A DNA stretch of 64,000 nt from JACCZX01 sp963807155 (GCA_963807155.1 CAWEAZ010000021.1:62001-126000), one strand, 5' to 3'. Numbered from the stretch's first letter, positions 8,762-18,522 are shown. Numbers and translations: made by a program. The notes: generated from the letters alone by a model not told the origin.

Positions 8762-9171
8762 TCAAAGCAGCACGACTTGCCGGACTGCCTTGCCTTCGTG
8801 CAGTAAATCAAATCCGCGATTGATATCGTCGAGCGCGAGAGTGCCGGTTAGCAAGCGATCAACCGGCAAACGTCCGCCGCGAAACAGATCGACGTAGCGC
8901 GGAATGTCGCGCACCGGTACACAGGTGCCGACGTAACTCCCCTTAATGGTGCGTTCTTCGGCCACCAGGTTTACCGCTGGCATCGCCCAGTCGTTGGGCT
9001 GTCGAGCAGCGCCGGCGGCAGAGTCGCCGATTTTTCGACCGCCGTCCGCCGCTGCACTTCCCACGCGAAAGGCTTGCCGAGCGCGTCGAGAATCTCGACC
9101 ACGGCGGAAGTGATTTCAGGCCCGATGCCGTCACCGGGGATTAGAGTTGCGGGGATCGATGCCGGCGTCAA
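8762..9171 (-). pseudogene. Chimeric remnant: dehydrogenase start joined to alcohol dehydrogenase end
   Basis: Two unrelated gene ends meet here. From the ATG at 9171 the reading is TLIPGDGIGPEITSAVVEIL followed by AVEKSATLPPALLDS, the first 55 or so residues of an isocitrate/isopropylmalate dehydrogenase. Around 9000 the similarity switches, in another frame, to NLVAEERTIKGSYVGTCVPV and RLPVDRLLTGTLALDDINRGF, the last 75 residues of a zinc-dependent alcohol dehydrogenase, ending at 8762. The body of both enzymes, including all catalytic residues of the first and the zinc and NAD sites of the second, is missing. A deletion between two adjacent same-strand genes would produce this, as would a misassembly. 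I see no sign that a functional product results. Confidence 0.75.
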
Positions 9172-9366
9172 GACGAGACAACTCGCGCGTTGAGGTCATT
9201 CATGGAAGGAAAGCAACTCGGCATCGTAGTCCAGCGCCTTGTGCGATGAAATTTTCATGCTACATTTTTGAAAAATAGAATAAACATGCCAAGACCGCGA
9301 GCTCGGTTCGAAGCGTGCTCACGCGAGCCAGGTCGTCAGGTAGTTTTAAACCGCAAAGGAGGCAAC

Positions 9367-10359
9367 ATGAAGCGTCTGGATTTCGTAAGAGTGTTCGCGT
9401 GGGCAGCCGCCATATGCGCTGCGAGTATGTCCGGCAGTGTGTGGGCCCAGGACAAAGTAGTGTGGAAGGCCTCGGATGTGCATCCGATCGGTTATCCGAC
9501 GGTCGAGGCGATCCAGCGCATGGGCAAGAAGCTGGAGAAGGAAACCAACGGCCGCATCTCGATCCAGATGTACCCGTCGATGCAGCTGGGTGGTGAGAAG
9601 GAGATGATCGAGCAGGCGCAGGTCGGCGCATTGCAGATCGCGCGCATCTCGGTCGGCGCAATGGGCCCGGTGGTCGACGAACTCAACGTCTTCAATCTGC
9701 CGTTCATCTTCCGCGACGAAGCGCACATGCGGAAGGTGATCGACGGTCCGATCGGTCAAGGGCTGCTGGAGAAGATCACTGCGAGTCCGCAGTCGCGGCT
9801 GGTGGTGCTGGGGTGGATGGATGCCGGCACGCGCAACGTCTACTCGAACAAGCCGGTGACCAAGCCCGAGGATTTGAAGGGCCAGAAGATCCGCATGATG
9901 GGCAACCCGCTGTTCGTCGAGACGATGAATGCGATGGGCGGCAACGGCGTCGCGATGGGCTTCAACGAGCTGTACGGCGCGCTGCAGACCGGAGTCGTCG
10001 ACGGCGCCGAAAACAATCCGCCGACGTTGCTCGCGCAGAACCACTACACGGTGAGCAAGGTGTACAGCCTGACCGGGCACCTGATCATTCCCGAGATCTT
10101 CGTATTCTCGAAGCGCAGCTGGGACGCGCTATCCAAGAGCGACCAGGAGCTGGTGCGCAAGGTGTCACGCGAGGCGCAACTGGAACAACGCCAGCTGTGG
10201 GACGCCTATGTCGGCGAGGCCGAGACCAAGCTCAAGGCCGCGGGCGTCAAGTTCGTGCCGGCCGACAAGGCAGCGTTCTACAAGGCGACGCAGCCGATTC
10301 GCGACAAGTACGGCGCCAAGTACGCCGTGCTGCTCAAGCAGATCGAAGAGACGAAATAG
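9367..10359 (+). CDS. dctP: TRAP transporter solute-binding protein DctP
   Basis: A 330-residue periplasmic binding protein. The ATG at 9367 is chosen over upstream in-frame codons because AAAGGAGG lies just before it and it opens a proper signal peptide (MKRLDFVRVFAWAAAICAAS, cleaved after VWAQ). Family hallmarks include MYPSMQLGGEKEMIEQ, FRDEAHMRKVIDGPIG, the carboxylate-binding Arg region GQKIRMMGNPLFVETM and LQTGVVDGAENNPPT. TRAP systems import C4-dicarboxylates, keto acids or sugar acids using ion gradients. The membrane genes dctQ and dctM follow immediately on the same strand. The ligand is not determinable here. Confidence 0.93.
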   Translation: MKRLDFVRVFAWAAAICAASMSGSVWAQDKVVWKASDVHPIGYPTVEAIQRMGKKLEKETNGRISIQMYPSMQLGGEKEMIEQAQVGALQIARISVGAMGPVVDELNVFNLPFIFRDEAHMRKVIDGPIGQGLLEKITASPQSRLVVLGWMDAGTRNVYSNKPVTKPEDLKGQKIRMMGNPLFVETMNAMGGNGVAMGFNELYGALQTGVVDGAENNPPTLLAQNHYTVSKVYSLTGHLIIPEIFVFSKRSWDALSKSDQELVRKVSREAQLEQRQLWDAYVGEAETKLKAAGVKFVPADKAAFYKATQPIRDKYGAKYAVLLKQIEETK

Positions 10360-10425
10360 ATCTGCCATCAGGGCACGCGGCGACTTCTCTCCGCGTGCCT
10401 TTCTTGTGCTTCGACCCGACACCGC

Positions 10426-10951
10426 ATGACCGCACAGCAGCGCTACCGCGAGGCGATGGAGTGGTTGTACATCGCCTGCGTCGGCGTGTCGGGAGTCGGG
10501 CTCGTCATCATCACGCTGATGATTCCGTTCGGCGTGTTCATGCGTTACGCGATGAACAATCCGCAGTCGTGGCCCGAACCCGCCGCGGTGGTGTTCATGG
10601 TGATGCTGTCGTTCCTGGGCGGCGCCGCGGTGTACCGCGCAAACGTGCACGTTGCTGTGGAGGCGCTGCTCAATGCGGTGAGTCCCGCCAAGCGTCGCGC
10701 GATGTTGTGGGGCGTGGATGCCTGCGTGGGAGCGACGGCGCTCTTCATGATCTTCTACGGCATCCAGTTGTGCATCGTCACGCACTTCCAGACCATGGCC
10801 GAATTTCCGTGGCTCTCGGTGGCATTCGTCTACGCGCCGATTCCGCTCAGCGGTTTGTTCACGCTGCTGTTCCTGATTGAACGCGTGTGGATTGGCAGCC
10901 CGCCAAAGACATCGGTCATGTACCGCGATGACGCCAGCGGAGCTCGAATAA
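10426..10951 (+). CDS. dctQ: TRAP transporter small membrane subunit DctQ, 3' end frame-disturbed
   Basis: Small four-helix subunit, about 175 residues. The helices cover roughly residues 12-35, 48-65, 90-112 and 130-155; MRYAMNNPQSWPEPAAVVFM is a typical DctQ segment. Read without correction, the frame continues into the downstream dctM and would give a 603-residue DctQ-DctM fusion, but the junction stretch (RISNGRSGVAGIV) is not family-like. In the frame shifted by one, the gene would close with a TAA at 10949-10951, three bases before the dctM ATG. I therefore take this as a separate dctQ with an indel near 10910-10930. Confidence 0.8.
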
Positions 10952-10954
10952 GTA

Positions 10955-12237
10955 ATGGACGTTCTGGTGTTGCTGGGATCGTTCGCTCTCCTGTGCGCGC
11001 TCGGCGTGCCGGTCGCGTATGCGCTCGGGTCTGGCCGCGCTCGATCGCGGCGCTGTGGGTCGACATTCCGCTCGAAGCCGTGATGCTGAAGATTTCGGAC
11101 GGCACCGACGACTTCGCGCTGCTGGCCATTCCATTCTTCGTGCTGGCCGGCGGCATCATGGCCGAAGGTGGAATGGCGACGCGACTGGTCAACCTTGCGA
11201 AGGTCTTTGTCGGCTTCATTCGCGGTGGCCTGGCGCTGGTGAACATCCTCGCCAGTACGCTTTTCGGTTGTATCTCCGGGTCGTCGGTCGCCGACACGGC
11301 GTCGATCGGCTCGGTGATGATTCCGCAGATGGTCAAGGCCGGGTACCCGCGCGTATTCGCCACCAACGTCACGATCTGCGGATCGGTGCAGGCGCTGATG
11401 ATTCCGCCGTCGCACAACGCCGTCATCTATTCGCTGGCGGCGGGCGGCACGATCTCGGTGGCGCATCTTTTTCTCGCCGGCATCTTCCCCGGCTTGCTGT
11501 TCGGGTTGTGCCTGATCGGACTCGTGCTGTGGACGTCGCACAAGCGAGGCTATCCGAAGGGCGAGCCGGTTCCGCTCAGCGCGTTGCCCAAGATCATCAT
11601 CGACGCGCTGTGGGGTCTTGGCACGGTGGTGATCATCATGGGCGGCATCCTTTCCGGCGTCTTCACGCCGACGGAGTCCGCCGCGGTCGCGTGCGTCTAC
11701 GCGTTCCTGGTGACGTTCCTCGTCTATCGTGACTACAAGTGGCGCGAGCTGCCGCGCCTCGTGCATCGCGTCGTCAAGACCGTCGCGATGGTGATGATGC
11801 TGATCGGGTTCTCGGTCGCCTTCGGTTACATGATGGCGATCATGCAGATCCCGGCCAAGGTCACGGCATTCTTTCTGACGATCTCCGACAACAAGTACGT
11901 GTTCCTGCTGCTGGTCAATGTTCTGCTGTTGCTGCTGGGCACCTTCATGGATCTGGCGCCGATGCTGCTGATCTGCACGCCGATCTTCATGCCGGTCATC
12001 GCCAAGTTCGGCATCGACCCGGTGCACTTCGGCATGATCATGATTCTCAACCTGGGTATCGGGCTGATCACGCCGCCGGTGGGGCCGACATTGTTCGTCG
12101 GCTGCGCGATCGGCAAGGTCACGATGGAGCAGGTGTCGAAGGAGCTGTGGCCGTTTTACGGCGCGATGTGTTTCGCGCTGTTGCTCGTCACCTACATCCC
12201 GGCGATTTCGCTGTGGCTGCCGGGTCTGACGAAGTGA
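10955..12237 (+). CDS. dctM: TRAP transporter large permease DctM, one frameshift near its start
   Basis: Large permease of about 427 residues with about twelve hydrophobic segments. The ATG at 10955 starts VLVLLGSFALLCALGVPVAY, the normal DctM N-terminus; the frame then changes near 11020-11035 and continues as IAALWVDIPLEAVMLKISDG to the stop at 12237. Conserved blocks include LLAIPFFVLAGGIMAEGGMA, GCISGSSVADTASIGSVMIP and the C-terminal GLITPPVGPTLFVG. It is in an operon with dctP and dctQ. Its TGA is overlapped by the GTG of the hydrolase-LuxR gene, implying coupled translation. Confidence 0.88.
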
Positions 12238-13325
12238 CGCTTTGCCGATGCGCGACGTTCAAGCAGCAGATTCGATTTTGTACCGGCCACGATGGCGTGC
12301 GCATCGCATATGCCACGTCAGGGCTGGGGCCGCCGCTAATCAAGGCGGCGAACTGGCTGAGTCATCTGGAGTTCGACGTTGGCAGCCCCGTGTGGAGCCA
12401 TCTGCTGATCGAGCTTTCGCGCCAGCACACGCTGATTCGCTACGACGAGCGCGGTTGCGGACTGTCGGATCGCGACGTCGCCGATCTTTCGTTCGATGCC
12501 TGGCTGCACGATCTTGAAACGGTGGTCGAGGCGGCACAGGTCGAGCGCTTTCCTTTGCTCGGAATCTCCCAAGGCGCATCGATTGCCGTCGCGTACGCGG
12601 TCCGCCATCCGGAGCGCGTCTCGCACCTGATCCTGCACGGCGGCTACGCGCGCGGCCGGTTGAAGCGCAACCCCACGCCGCAGCAGTACGAGGAAGCCGA
12701 AGTGATGAACCGGCTGGCCGAGATCGGGTGGGGGCAGCAGAACCCCGCCTTCCGGCAGTTTTTTACGACGCAATACATTCCTGGCGGTACCGCCGAGCAG
12801 CATCATTGGTTCAACGAGCTCGAGCGCGTCTCGACCTCGGCGTCGAACGCAGCGCGCTTCATGCGCGAGTTCAACGACATCGACGTGGTGGACTTGCTGC
12901 CGCGTGTCTCGTGCCCGACTCTGGTGCTGCACTCGAGCCGCGACGTGCGTGTGCCGTTCGATGAAGGCCGATTGATCGCCGGCCGAATCCCCGAAGCCCG
13001 CTTTGTGCCGCTGGAAAGCGAGAATCACCTGTTACTTGAAAGCGAGCCTGCCTGGCATCGCTGGGTCGACGAACTGCGCGCGTTTTTGCCGGCCACCGCC
13101 GCCGTGACCGATCCGGCGTTTGCGACGCTGACGGCGCGCGAGCGCGATCTGCTCGAGCTGATCGCCCAGGGTCGCGATAACGCGCAGGTCGCGGCCGCTC
13201 TTTCGCTTAGCGAGAAAACCGTGCGCAATCACATCACGCGCATCTTCTCCAAGCTCGAAGTCGAAAACCGCCCGCAGGCCATCGTGATGGCGCGCAAGGC
13301 GGGCTTCGGCAAGCGAATCAACTAG
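12234..13325 (+). CDS. Alpha/beta-hydrolase fused to LuxR-type HTH (transcriptional regulator)
   Basis: A 364-residue two-domain protein. Residues 10-280 form an alpha/beta-hydrolase: IRYDERGCGLSDRD, nucleophile elbow LLGISQGAS (Ser), the acid near VLHSSRDVRVPF and the His near ESENHLLL. Residues about 295-360 are a LuxR-type helix-turn-helix: LTARERDLLELIAQGRDN, AAALSLSEKTVRNHITRIF. Such fusions are thought to sense a small ester or lactone-like ligand and bind DNA. The GTG start at 12234 overlaps the dctM stop (GTGA), so it is co-translated with the TRAP transporter and may regulate it in response to the imported or a related compound. An ATG-initiated start is not available nearby in frame. 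Confidence 0.85.
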   Translation: MTLCRCATFKQQIRFCTGHDGVRIAYATSGLGPPLIKAANWLSHLEFDVGSPVWSHLLIELSRQHTLIRYDERGCGLSDRDVADLSFDAWLHDLETVVEAAQVERFPLLGISQGASIAVAYAVRHPERVSHLILHGGYARGRLKRNPTPQQYEEAEVMNRLAEIGWGQQNPAFRQFFTTQYIPGGTAEQHHWFNELERVSTSASNAARFMREFNDIDVVDLLPRVSCPTLVLHSSRDVRVPFDEGRLIAGRIPEARFVPLESENHLLLESEPAWHRWVDELRAFLPATAAVTDPAFATLTARERDLLELIAQGRDNAQVAAALSLSEKTVRNHITRIFSKLEVENRPQAIVMARKAGFGKRIN

Positions 13326-13330
13326 CGATA

Positions 13331-13351
13331 GGGACCTGAGTCCCACTTTTT
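13331..13351 (+). terminator. Intrinsic terminator after the TRAP/regulator operon
   Basis: GGGAC-CTGA-GTCCC forms a short 5-bp stem-loop followed by ACTTTTT, located 6 bases after the stop of the hydrolase-LuxR gene. A second, stronger stem (GTCCCGG/CCGGGAC, 13368-13388) follows it without a T run and may act as a backup structure. Confidence 0.5.
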
Positions 13352-13451
13352 GGCATCGATCGTCGGTGTCCCGGGTCAGAACCGGGACTCTGGTCTCACG
13401 ACCGCGTGGCAATGGCTCCGGACAATTCGTTCCTCACGAAGCGGAGCTCCC

Positions 13452-14384
13452 ATGCATGTCTTTGAGTCGATCAACACGCAGCGCTACGCCAAATGCATCG
13501 AAGTGTCCAAGCGCGTCCGCTGGGATATCGAGCGTGACGTGATCCGTGGCCGCGACTTTGACGCCGATCACAAATTCCTGCCCGATGGCCTTTCGTTTGC
13601 AGATCGCATCGAATCGCTGAGCGCCGACGAGCGCCGCCTGCTTTCGCAGATCCAGGGGCGGACGTACGCCAACATGTTCGGCCTATGCGAGCGCTTCATC
13701 GGCGCCAAGATGGTGGACATCACGCGCGACCATGCATTGGGCGATCAAACTGCGTTCGAAGCGTTGATCCGCTTCACCGATGAAGAGCTCAAGCATCAGC
13801 GACTGTTTCGCAGGATCGAGCTGCTGGCGGCCGAGCAGATGCCCGACGGCTATCGATTTCTGCCGCAACCGAACATCGTGGCCGATTTTATTCTTGGCAA
13901 ATCGACCTGGGCAGTACTCGCGCTGACCTGCCATATCGAAATTTTCACGCAGGTGCATTACCGGCAGAGCATTGAGCCCGATCAGCAGCTATCGCCGCTG
14001 TACAAGGATGTCTTCTTCTTTCACTGGAAAGAAGAATCGCAGCACGCAATCATTGACGAGCTCGAATGGCAGCGTGAAAACGCAAAGCTCACTTCATGCG
14101 AGCGCGATGCGGCCGTCGACGATCTGATTGCTTTGGTGGCCGGCATCGACGGCATGCTGCGGCAGCAGGCCAAGGCGGATGTCGAATACTTCTGTGCCAT
14201 TTGCGGCCGCGCACTCGATGCCGCCGAAACCTCGCGCATCCATGCCGAAGTGTTGGCCGCGTACCGCTGGCAATACATCGCTTCGGGCGTCCGCGAGCCC
14301 CGTTTCGGCGACATGCTGGCCGGCATGCTCAACGAGCGCCAGCAACGGCGCGTCTTCGAGGCACTGGCGCCGATCGTCCAATAG
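13452..14384 (+). CDS. Ferritin-like diiron protein, function unknown
   Basis: A 310-residue mainly helical protein. Likely iron ligands are visible in repeated carboxylate/His motifs: TDEELKHQRLF (E-x-x-H), CHIEIFTQVHY, and HWKEESQHAIIDELEW (E-x-x-H again). This is the four-helix-bundle plan of diiron oxygenases and ferritin-like oxidases, such as the AurF-type N-oxygenases, but I do not recognise a characterised member. The ATG at 13452 is preferred because GGAG stands 9 bases upstream; 34 upstream in-frame codons look non-coding. It stands alone between a terminator and a small secreted protein gene. Confidence 0.7.
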   Translation: MHVFESINTQRYAKCIEVSKRVRWDIERDVIRGRDFDADHKFLPDGLSFADRIESLSADERRLLSQIQGRTYANMFGLCERFIGAKMVDITRDHALGDQTAFEALIRFTDEELKHQRLFRRIELLAAEQMPDGYRFLPQPNIVADFILGKSTWAVLALTCHIEIFTQVHYRQSIEPDQQLSPLYKDVFFFHWKEESQHAIIDELEWQRENAKLTSCERDAAVDDLIALVAGIDGMLRQQAKADVEYFCAICGRALDAAETSRIHAEVLAAYRWQYIASGVREPRFGDMLAGMLNERQQRRVFEALAPIVQ

Positions 14385-14478
14385 GGAATAGCAACAGGCT
14401 GCATCCAATTCTCGTCGTGCCACGTATGTGTGCTCGATGTTCGATAAAGCGTTTCTTAACCAACCAAGAGAGGAATCA

Positions 14479-14895
14479 GTGAGATACGCAGTGATGTTTA
14501 CCGCAATCGCCCTTACCGCCCTGGCAGTTCAAGCCAATCCGACGCAGGTTTCTAACGGCGTGATGGCGAGCAAAGAGGGGAAAACGCTTTACACGTTCGA
14601 CAAGGACGCTGCTGGCAAAAGCAATTGCAACGGCGGATGCGCCGCGGCTTGGCCTCCTTTCATCGTTGCCAACGCGGCGCTCGTAGGCGGTGACTTCTCG
14701 ATCGTCAAGCGCGACGACGGCGCAGCGCAATGGGCCTACAAGGGCAAGCCGCTGTACTTCTTCGCCGGCGATGCAAAGGCAGGCGACGTCAACGGCGACA
14801 ACCAGGGCGGTGTATGGCATGTGATTCGAAACGAGCCGAAGAAGACATCGGCTGCGCCTGAGATCGACTTTTCTGCCAACTACCGATACAACTAA
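14479..14895 (+). CDS. Secreted repeat protein of the COG4315/lipoprotein_15 type
   Basis: A 138-residue exported protein starting at a GTG (AGAGAGGAA ribosome-binding site just upstream). A signal peptide (MFTAIALTALAVQA) is followed by two copies of the family repeat: GKTLYTFDKDAAGKSNCNGG with CAAAWPPF, and GKPLYFFAGDAKAGDVNGD. The paired Cys in NCNGGCAAAW may form a disulfide. The role of this family is not established; members are common in proteobacterial periplasm and sometimes occur beside cytochromes or sigma factors. No operon partner is obvious here. Confidence 0.82.
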   Translation: MRYAVMFTAIALTALAVQANPTQVSNGVMASKEGKTLYTFDKDAAGKSNCNGGCAAAWPPFIVANAALVGGDFSIVKRDDGAAQWAYKGKPLYFFAGDAKAGDVNGDNQGGVWHVIRNEPKKTSAAPEIDFSANYRYN

Positions 14896-14967
14896 TAACT
14901 CAGCGCGATAGCTCGACGGCGCTTGTGCGCCGCGGTCTATCGCGAGCAACCATGATTGGAGAACACT

Positions 14968-16339
14968 ATGAAGGACGCACGTGACCTCGCGGTCTCGACG
15001 TCAAGCGCGCAAGCGCTGGAGCATTTCGAGACTGCGCTGACGCAGTTTCACAGCTACACCGGCGATCCGCTCGCCACGATGCAGCAGGCGCTGCAGGCCG
15101 ATCCCGAATTTGCGCTTGCGCATTTGTTCAACGCGTTCGCGATGTTCACGGCCAGCGAGCAGCGCTATCTGCCGGCAGTGCGCGAGTCAATCGCCAAAGC
15201 GTCGGCGCTAAGGGCGAAAATGAATGCGCGCGAGCGCGATCTGCTCGATGCCGCCGAATTGCTTGTCGAAGGAAAGTGGCGCGATGCATCGCGCGCATTC
15301 GATTCGATCCTGATCGAATATCCACATGACGCGCTCGCAATTCAAACCGCGCATCTGATGGATTTTTTTCAAGGCGATGCGCTGAATCTGCGCAACCGGA
15401 TTTCACGCGTGCTGCCGCACTGGAGCGAGCAGACGCCCGGCTATTCGTACATCCTCGGCATGCATGCATTTGGCCTCGAAGAATGCAATCAGTATCCGGA
15501 GGCAGAGCGCGCCGCGCGCCGCGCACTCGAGCTGCAGCCGCGCGACGGCTGGGCGGTGCACGCAGTGACGCACGTGATGGAAATGCAGGGCCGTATTGCC
15601 GAAGGTATCGAGTGGCTGCAGTCGCGTGAATCCGATTGGGCGCCCGACAACATGTTCGCGCCGCACAACTGGTGGCACCTGGCTCTATTCAACATTGACC
15701 TTGGCAACTTCGAAGTGGCACTGAATCTCTTCGATCAGAAGCTGATGGGGCCGCAGTCGGACATGATTCTGGTGCTGCTGGACGCGACGGCGCTGCTGTG
15801 GCGCCTTCGGCTCGAAGGCGTGGACGTTGGCGACCGCTTCGAGCGCGTGGCCGATCTATGGAAGGCCAAGCTCGAAGAGGAAGCGGGCTACTACGCGTTC
15901 AATGACGTGCACGCGATGATGAGCTTTGCCGCGACCGGCCGCACTGGCGAGATCGTGCGTCTGCGACGCTCGATGCGCAATGCGGCGAAAGGCGAGCAAC
16001 AGCAACGCGTCGATGACGCGCGAAGTGGGACTGCCGCTGGCCGACGGCCTGTTGGCATTCGCGAACAATCGGTACGGCGAGGCCATTCAAACGATCGAAC
16101 CGGTACGAGACATCGCCGGCCGCTTCGGCGGCAGCCATGCACAACGCGATCTGCTGACGCTAACGATGATCGAAGCATCGATTCGGGGAGGCGATCAACG
16201 GCGGGCACGGCATTACATCGGCGAACGGCAAACGCATAAGCCAACGGCGTGGAGCGATCGGTTGCTTGCGCGCTCCGGGAAAGCAGTGCGTCCGACGAAG
16301 CGTCCTGTCAGAGCCGGTGCGGTTGCAGTGGCGGCCTAG
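14968..16339 (+). CDS. TPR-repeat protein (TTC38-like), one frameshift
   Basis: A roughly 457-residue helical repeat protein. The first part (to about 16010) shows tetratricopeptide-like helices including LQADPEFALAHLFNAFAMF, GYSYILGMHAFGLEECNQY and DGWAVHAVTHVMEMQGR, which resemble the TTC38 family. Near 16010 the frame changes and similarity continues with REVGLPLADGLLAFANNRY and SHAQRDLLTLTMIEASI to a stop at 16339. GGAG lies 7 bases before the ATG at 14968; a TTG at 14956 is an alternative. It has no signal peptide. The function of bacterial members is unknown, probably protein-protein scaffolding. Confidence 0.78.
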
Positions 16340-16351
16340 TCGGGAAGTTGA

Positions 16352-17444
16352 CTACGAGATCGATGCGAGTCCCATAAAGGCTCGCATTCGATCGAGTTCC
16401 TCGTCGAGCTCGCGTTTGAAGAGCCGATCGCGCGGAGCGGACTTCAGGTAGCCGATGTCGGCGTGCAGATCACCCTCCTTTGCCGAGATGTTGCCCCACC
16501 CAATCATTTGGTCGCGCCACAGCAGCGGCAGAGCGTAGTAGCCGAGCTGTCGCTTGGCAGGAGGCGTGTAAGCCTCGAAGCGGTACGCCCAGTTCCAGAA
16601 CATCTCGAAGCGACGGCGGTCCCATACCACCGGATCAAACGGTGTCAGCAATCGAACCAGGTCTTGCGATGCGTGAGCGGAAGGCGATTCATCGCAAGGC
16701 CAGTACCAATCGACGCCGTCGATGCGGGCGTGCGAGAGCCGCTTTCTGGCGCGGGCCAATGCTGCGTTCAAGCCAAGCTCGCCATTGCGGTACCGCGTAA
16801 CGTAACCGTCGCACGAGTCGCGACAGACTAAGCGCTGGCAGTGGAGCGTACTTGCGCACGATGACGTCGACTAGCAGGTCGATCCGCTTGCGCCGCGCGG
16901 CCGTGTCGAGTGGCTCGACCGTATGCGTGTACGCGTCGTAAATGCGAACTCCACCCGCTCGCCGCGCCACGCGAAGCAAGCCGCGGTAGTGCATGGCGTC
17001 GAGCAGGTGCGTAGTTGCGTTCGACGAGCCGCCCCAATAGTTCGAAACCGAGCCGTGCGAAAAGTGGGCATCGACCTCGCGCGGGTGTACTGCACCGCGC
17101 TCGCGCACGAAGTCCAGCAAGGCCTGCGCGCGTGCTTTCTGCGACCTCGACCAGCGCGACACCCCGGCGCGCGGATGCATCAGCGCGTACACCTCCGCGG
17201 TGACGAAACCGTAGTTGACGAAGAAATCTTCGTGAATGTCGAGCGCTGAGTAACGGCGCTCGAGGTCTCCGGCGCGATAGTTTCGGACGCGGTGGCGCAG
17301 CGTGAGGTCCTGCGCACGCGCTGGCGCTCGGATCGGGTCGGCCTGGACGAAGCCGAATTTCTGGAGGGCGCGTCTGAGTGTCGTCGGCCCGAAAAAGCTG
17401 CGCGCTACGGCATAGCGTCGCAAGTCATCGAGAGTGAAAGGCAT
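16352..17444 (-). CDS. YcaQ-like winged-helix DNA glycosylase family protein, one frameshift
   Basis: A roughly 364-residue member of the HTH_42 superfamily, to which the crosslink-repair glycosylase YcaQ belongs. The N-terminal piece (from 17444) has ARSFFGPTTLRRALQKFGFV, then QADPIRAPARAQDLTLRHRV and YSALDIHEDFFVNYGFVT. The frame changes near 16770; the C-terminal piece begins around RARKRLSHARIDGVDWYWP, continues LLTPFDPVVWDRRRFEMFW and ends at 16352. It could unhook DNA crosslinks, but activity of this subfamily is not known to me. It is convergent with the TPR gene, 12 bases apart. Confidence 0.78.
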
Positions 17445-17505
17445 GAATCAGTCAGACTCATGTGCCGGCCGACTGATCGTCGGCAGCACTGATGTGCAGC
17501 ACCGC

Positions 17506-18522
17506 TCAATCGACGCGTGCGCCGGAAAACTTGACGACCTGCTGATACTTCGAAAGTTCGCGGCGCAACAGCTCTGAAAACTGCTCCGGAGTTCCGGGCG
17601 CAGGCTCAGCGCCCATTCGCGCGAGCCGCTCGCGCATCTCAGGCGAGCGCAGCGCCGCGGTCATCGCATTGTTCAAGCGTGCAACGATCGGCGCCGGCGT
17701 ACCGGCGGGCGCGAACACGCCGAACCAGGTTGAGACGTCGAAGCCCGGCAGCCCGGCGTCCGCCATCGTCGGCACCTCGGGCATCGAGCTCGCACGCTGC
17801 AAAGTGGTGACTGCAAGTGCGCGCAGCTTGCCGGCTTTGATCTGCGTGGTTGCTGATGCCAGGTTGTCGAACATGAAATCGGTTTGGCCCGCAAGCAGGC
17901 CGAGCTGAGCCGGGGCCGCACCGGCGTACGGAATATGCAGCGCCGAGATCTTCGCCTGCGACTTCATCAGTTCACCGGCCATATGGCCGGCACTGCCGTT
18001 GCCCCCGGACGCGTAGTTAAGCCGCCCCGGATTCTTGCGCGCGTAGTCGATCAGGTCGCGCGCCGAGCGAATCCCGAGTTGGTCGGCGCGCTCGGGCGTC
18101 ATCACCAGCACGTTCGGTACGTGCGCAATCAATGTGATCGGAGCAAAGTCCTTGATCGGGTCATACGGCAACTTTGAGAACAGCCAAGGATTGACCGCAT
18201 GCGTGGCCACCGCACCGATGACCAGCGAGTAACCGTCGGGCGGCGACTTTGCAACCTGGTCGACGCCCAGATTGCCGCCTGCGCCAGGACGATTCTCGAC
18301 GACGATAACGCCGAGCGCTTCCTTGGAGCGGTCAGCGAGTGCGCGCGCCGCAGTATCGAGCGGACCTCCGGGCGGGTAGGGCACCACGAGGCGGATCGGC
18401 TTGTTCGGATACGTGGCTTGCGCGCTGGTCGATTGCGCTGAAACCAGTGGCGATCCGCCCGCCGCAATCGCGGCGACCGCGAGCGTGACGATTACGCGCC
18501 GTCGATTCAAATGGCGATTCAC
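17506..18522 (-). CDS. Bug-family binding protein (2 of 3)
   Basis: A 338-residue TctC/Bug periplasmic protein with an N-terminal signal sequence that includes an RRR twin-basic stretch (HLNRRRVIVTLAVAAIAAGG) and cleavage near SAQS. Hallmarks: YPNKPIRLVVPYPPGGPLDT, ENRPGAGGNLGVDQVAKSP, NYASGGNGSAGHMAGELMKS and LHIPYAGAAPAQ. The C-terminal half has WFGVFAPAGTPAPIV. It lies downstream of the CoA-transferase/acylphosphatase pair on the same strand, so it may supply the acid that the CoA-transferase activates; this is inference from order only. Confidence 0.92.
   Translation of the reverse strand: MNRHLNRRRVIVTLAVAAIAAGGSPLVSAQSTSAQATYPNKPIRLVVPYPPGGPLDTAARALADRSKEALGVIVVENRPGAGGNLGVDQVAKSPPDGYSLVIGAVATHAVNPWLFSKLPYDPIKDFAPITLIAHVPNVLVMTPERADQLGIRSARDLIDYARKNPGRLNYASGGNGSAGHMAGELMKSQAKISALHIPYAGAAPAQLGLLAGQTDFMFDNLASATTQIKAGKLRALAVTTLQRASSMPEVPTMADAGLPGFDVSTWFGVFAPAGTPAPIVARLNNAMTAALRSPEMRERLARMGAEPAPGTPEQFSELLRRELSKYQQVVKFSGARVD

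Noticed and set aside
10165..12027. A 620-codon open frame on the minus strand opposite dctQ and dctM, rich in His, Asp and Arg
   Set aside because: It is the mirror of conserved TRAP genes; its composition (His/Arg/Asp-rich with no domain) is what an antisense frame of a GC-rich gene gives.
10426..12237. A single fused DctQ-DctM protein of 603 residues
   Set aside because: The link region does not resemble either family and the true DctM start is in another frame at 10955; two compensating indels explain it better.
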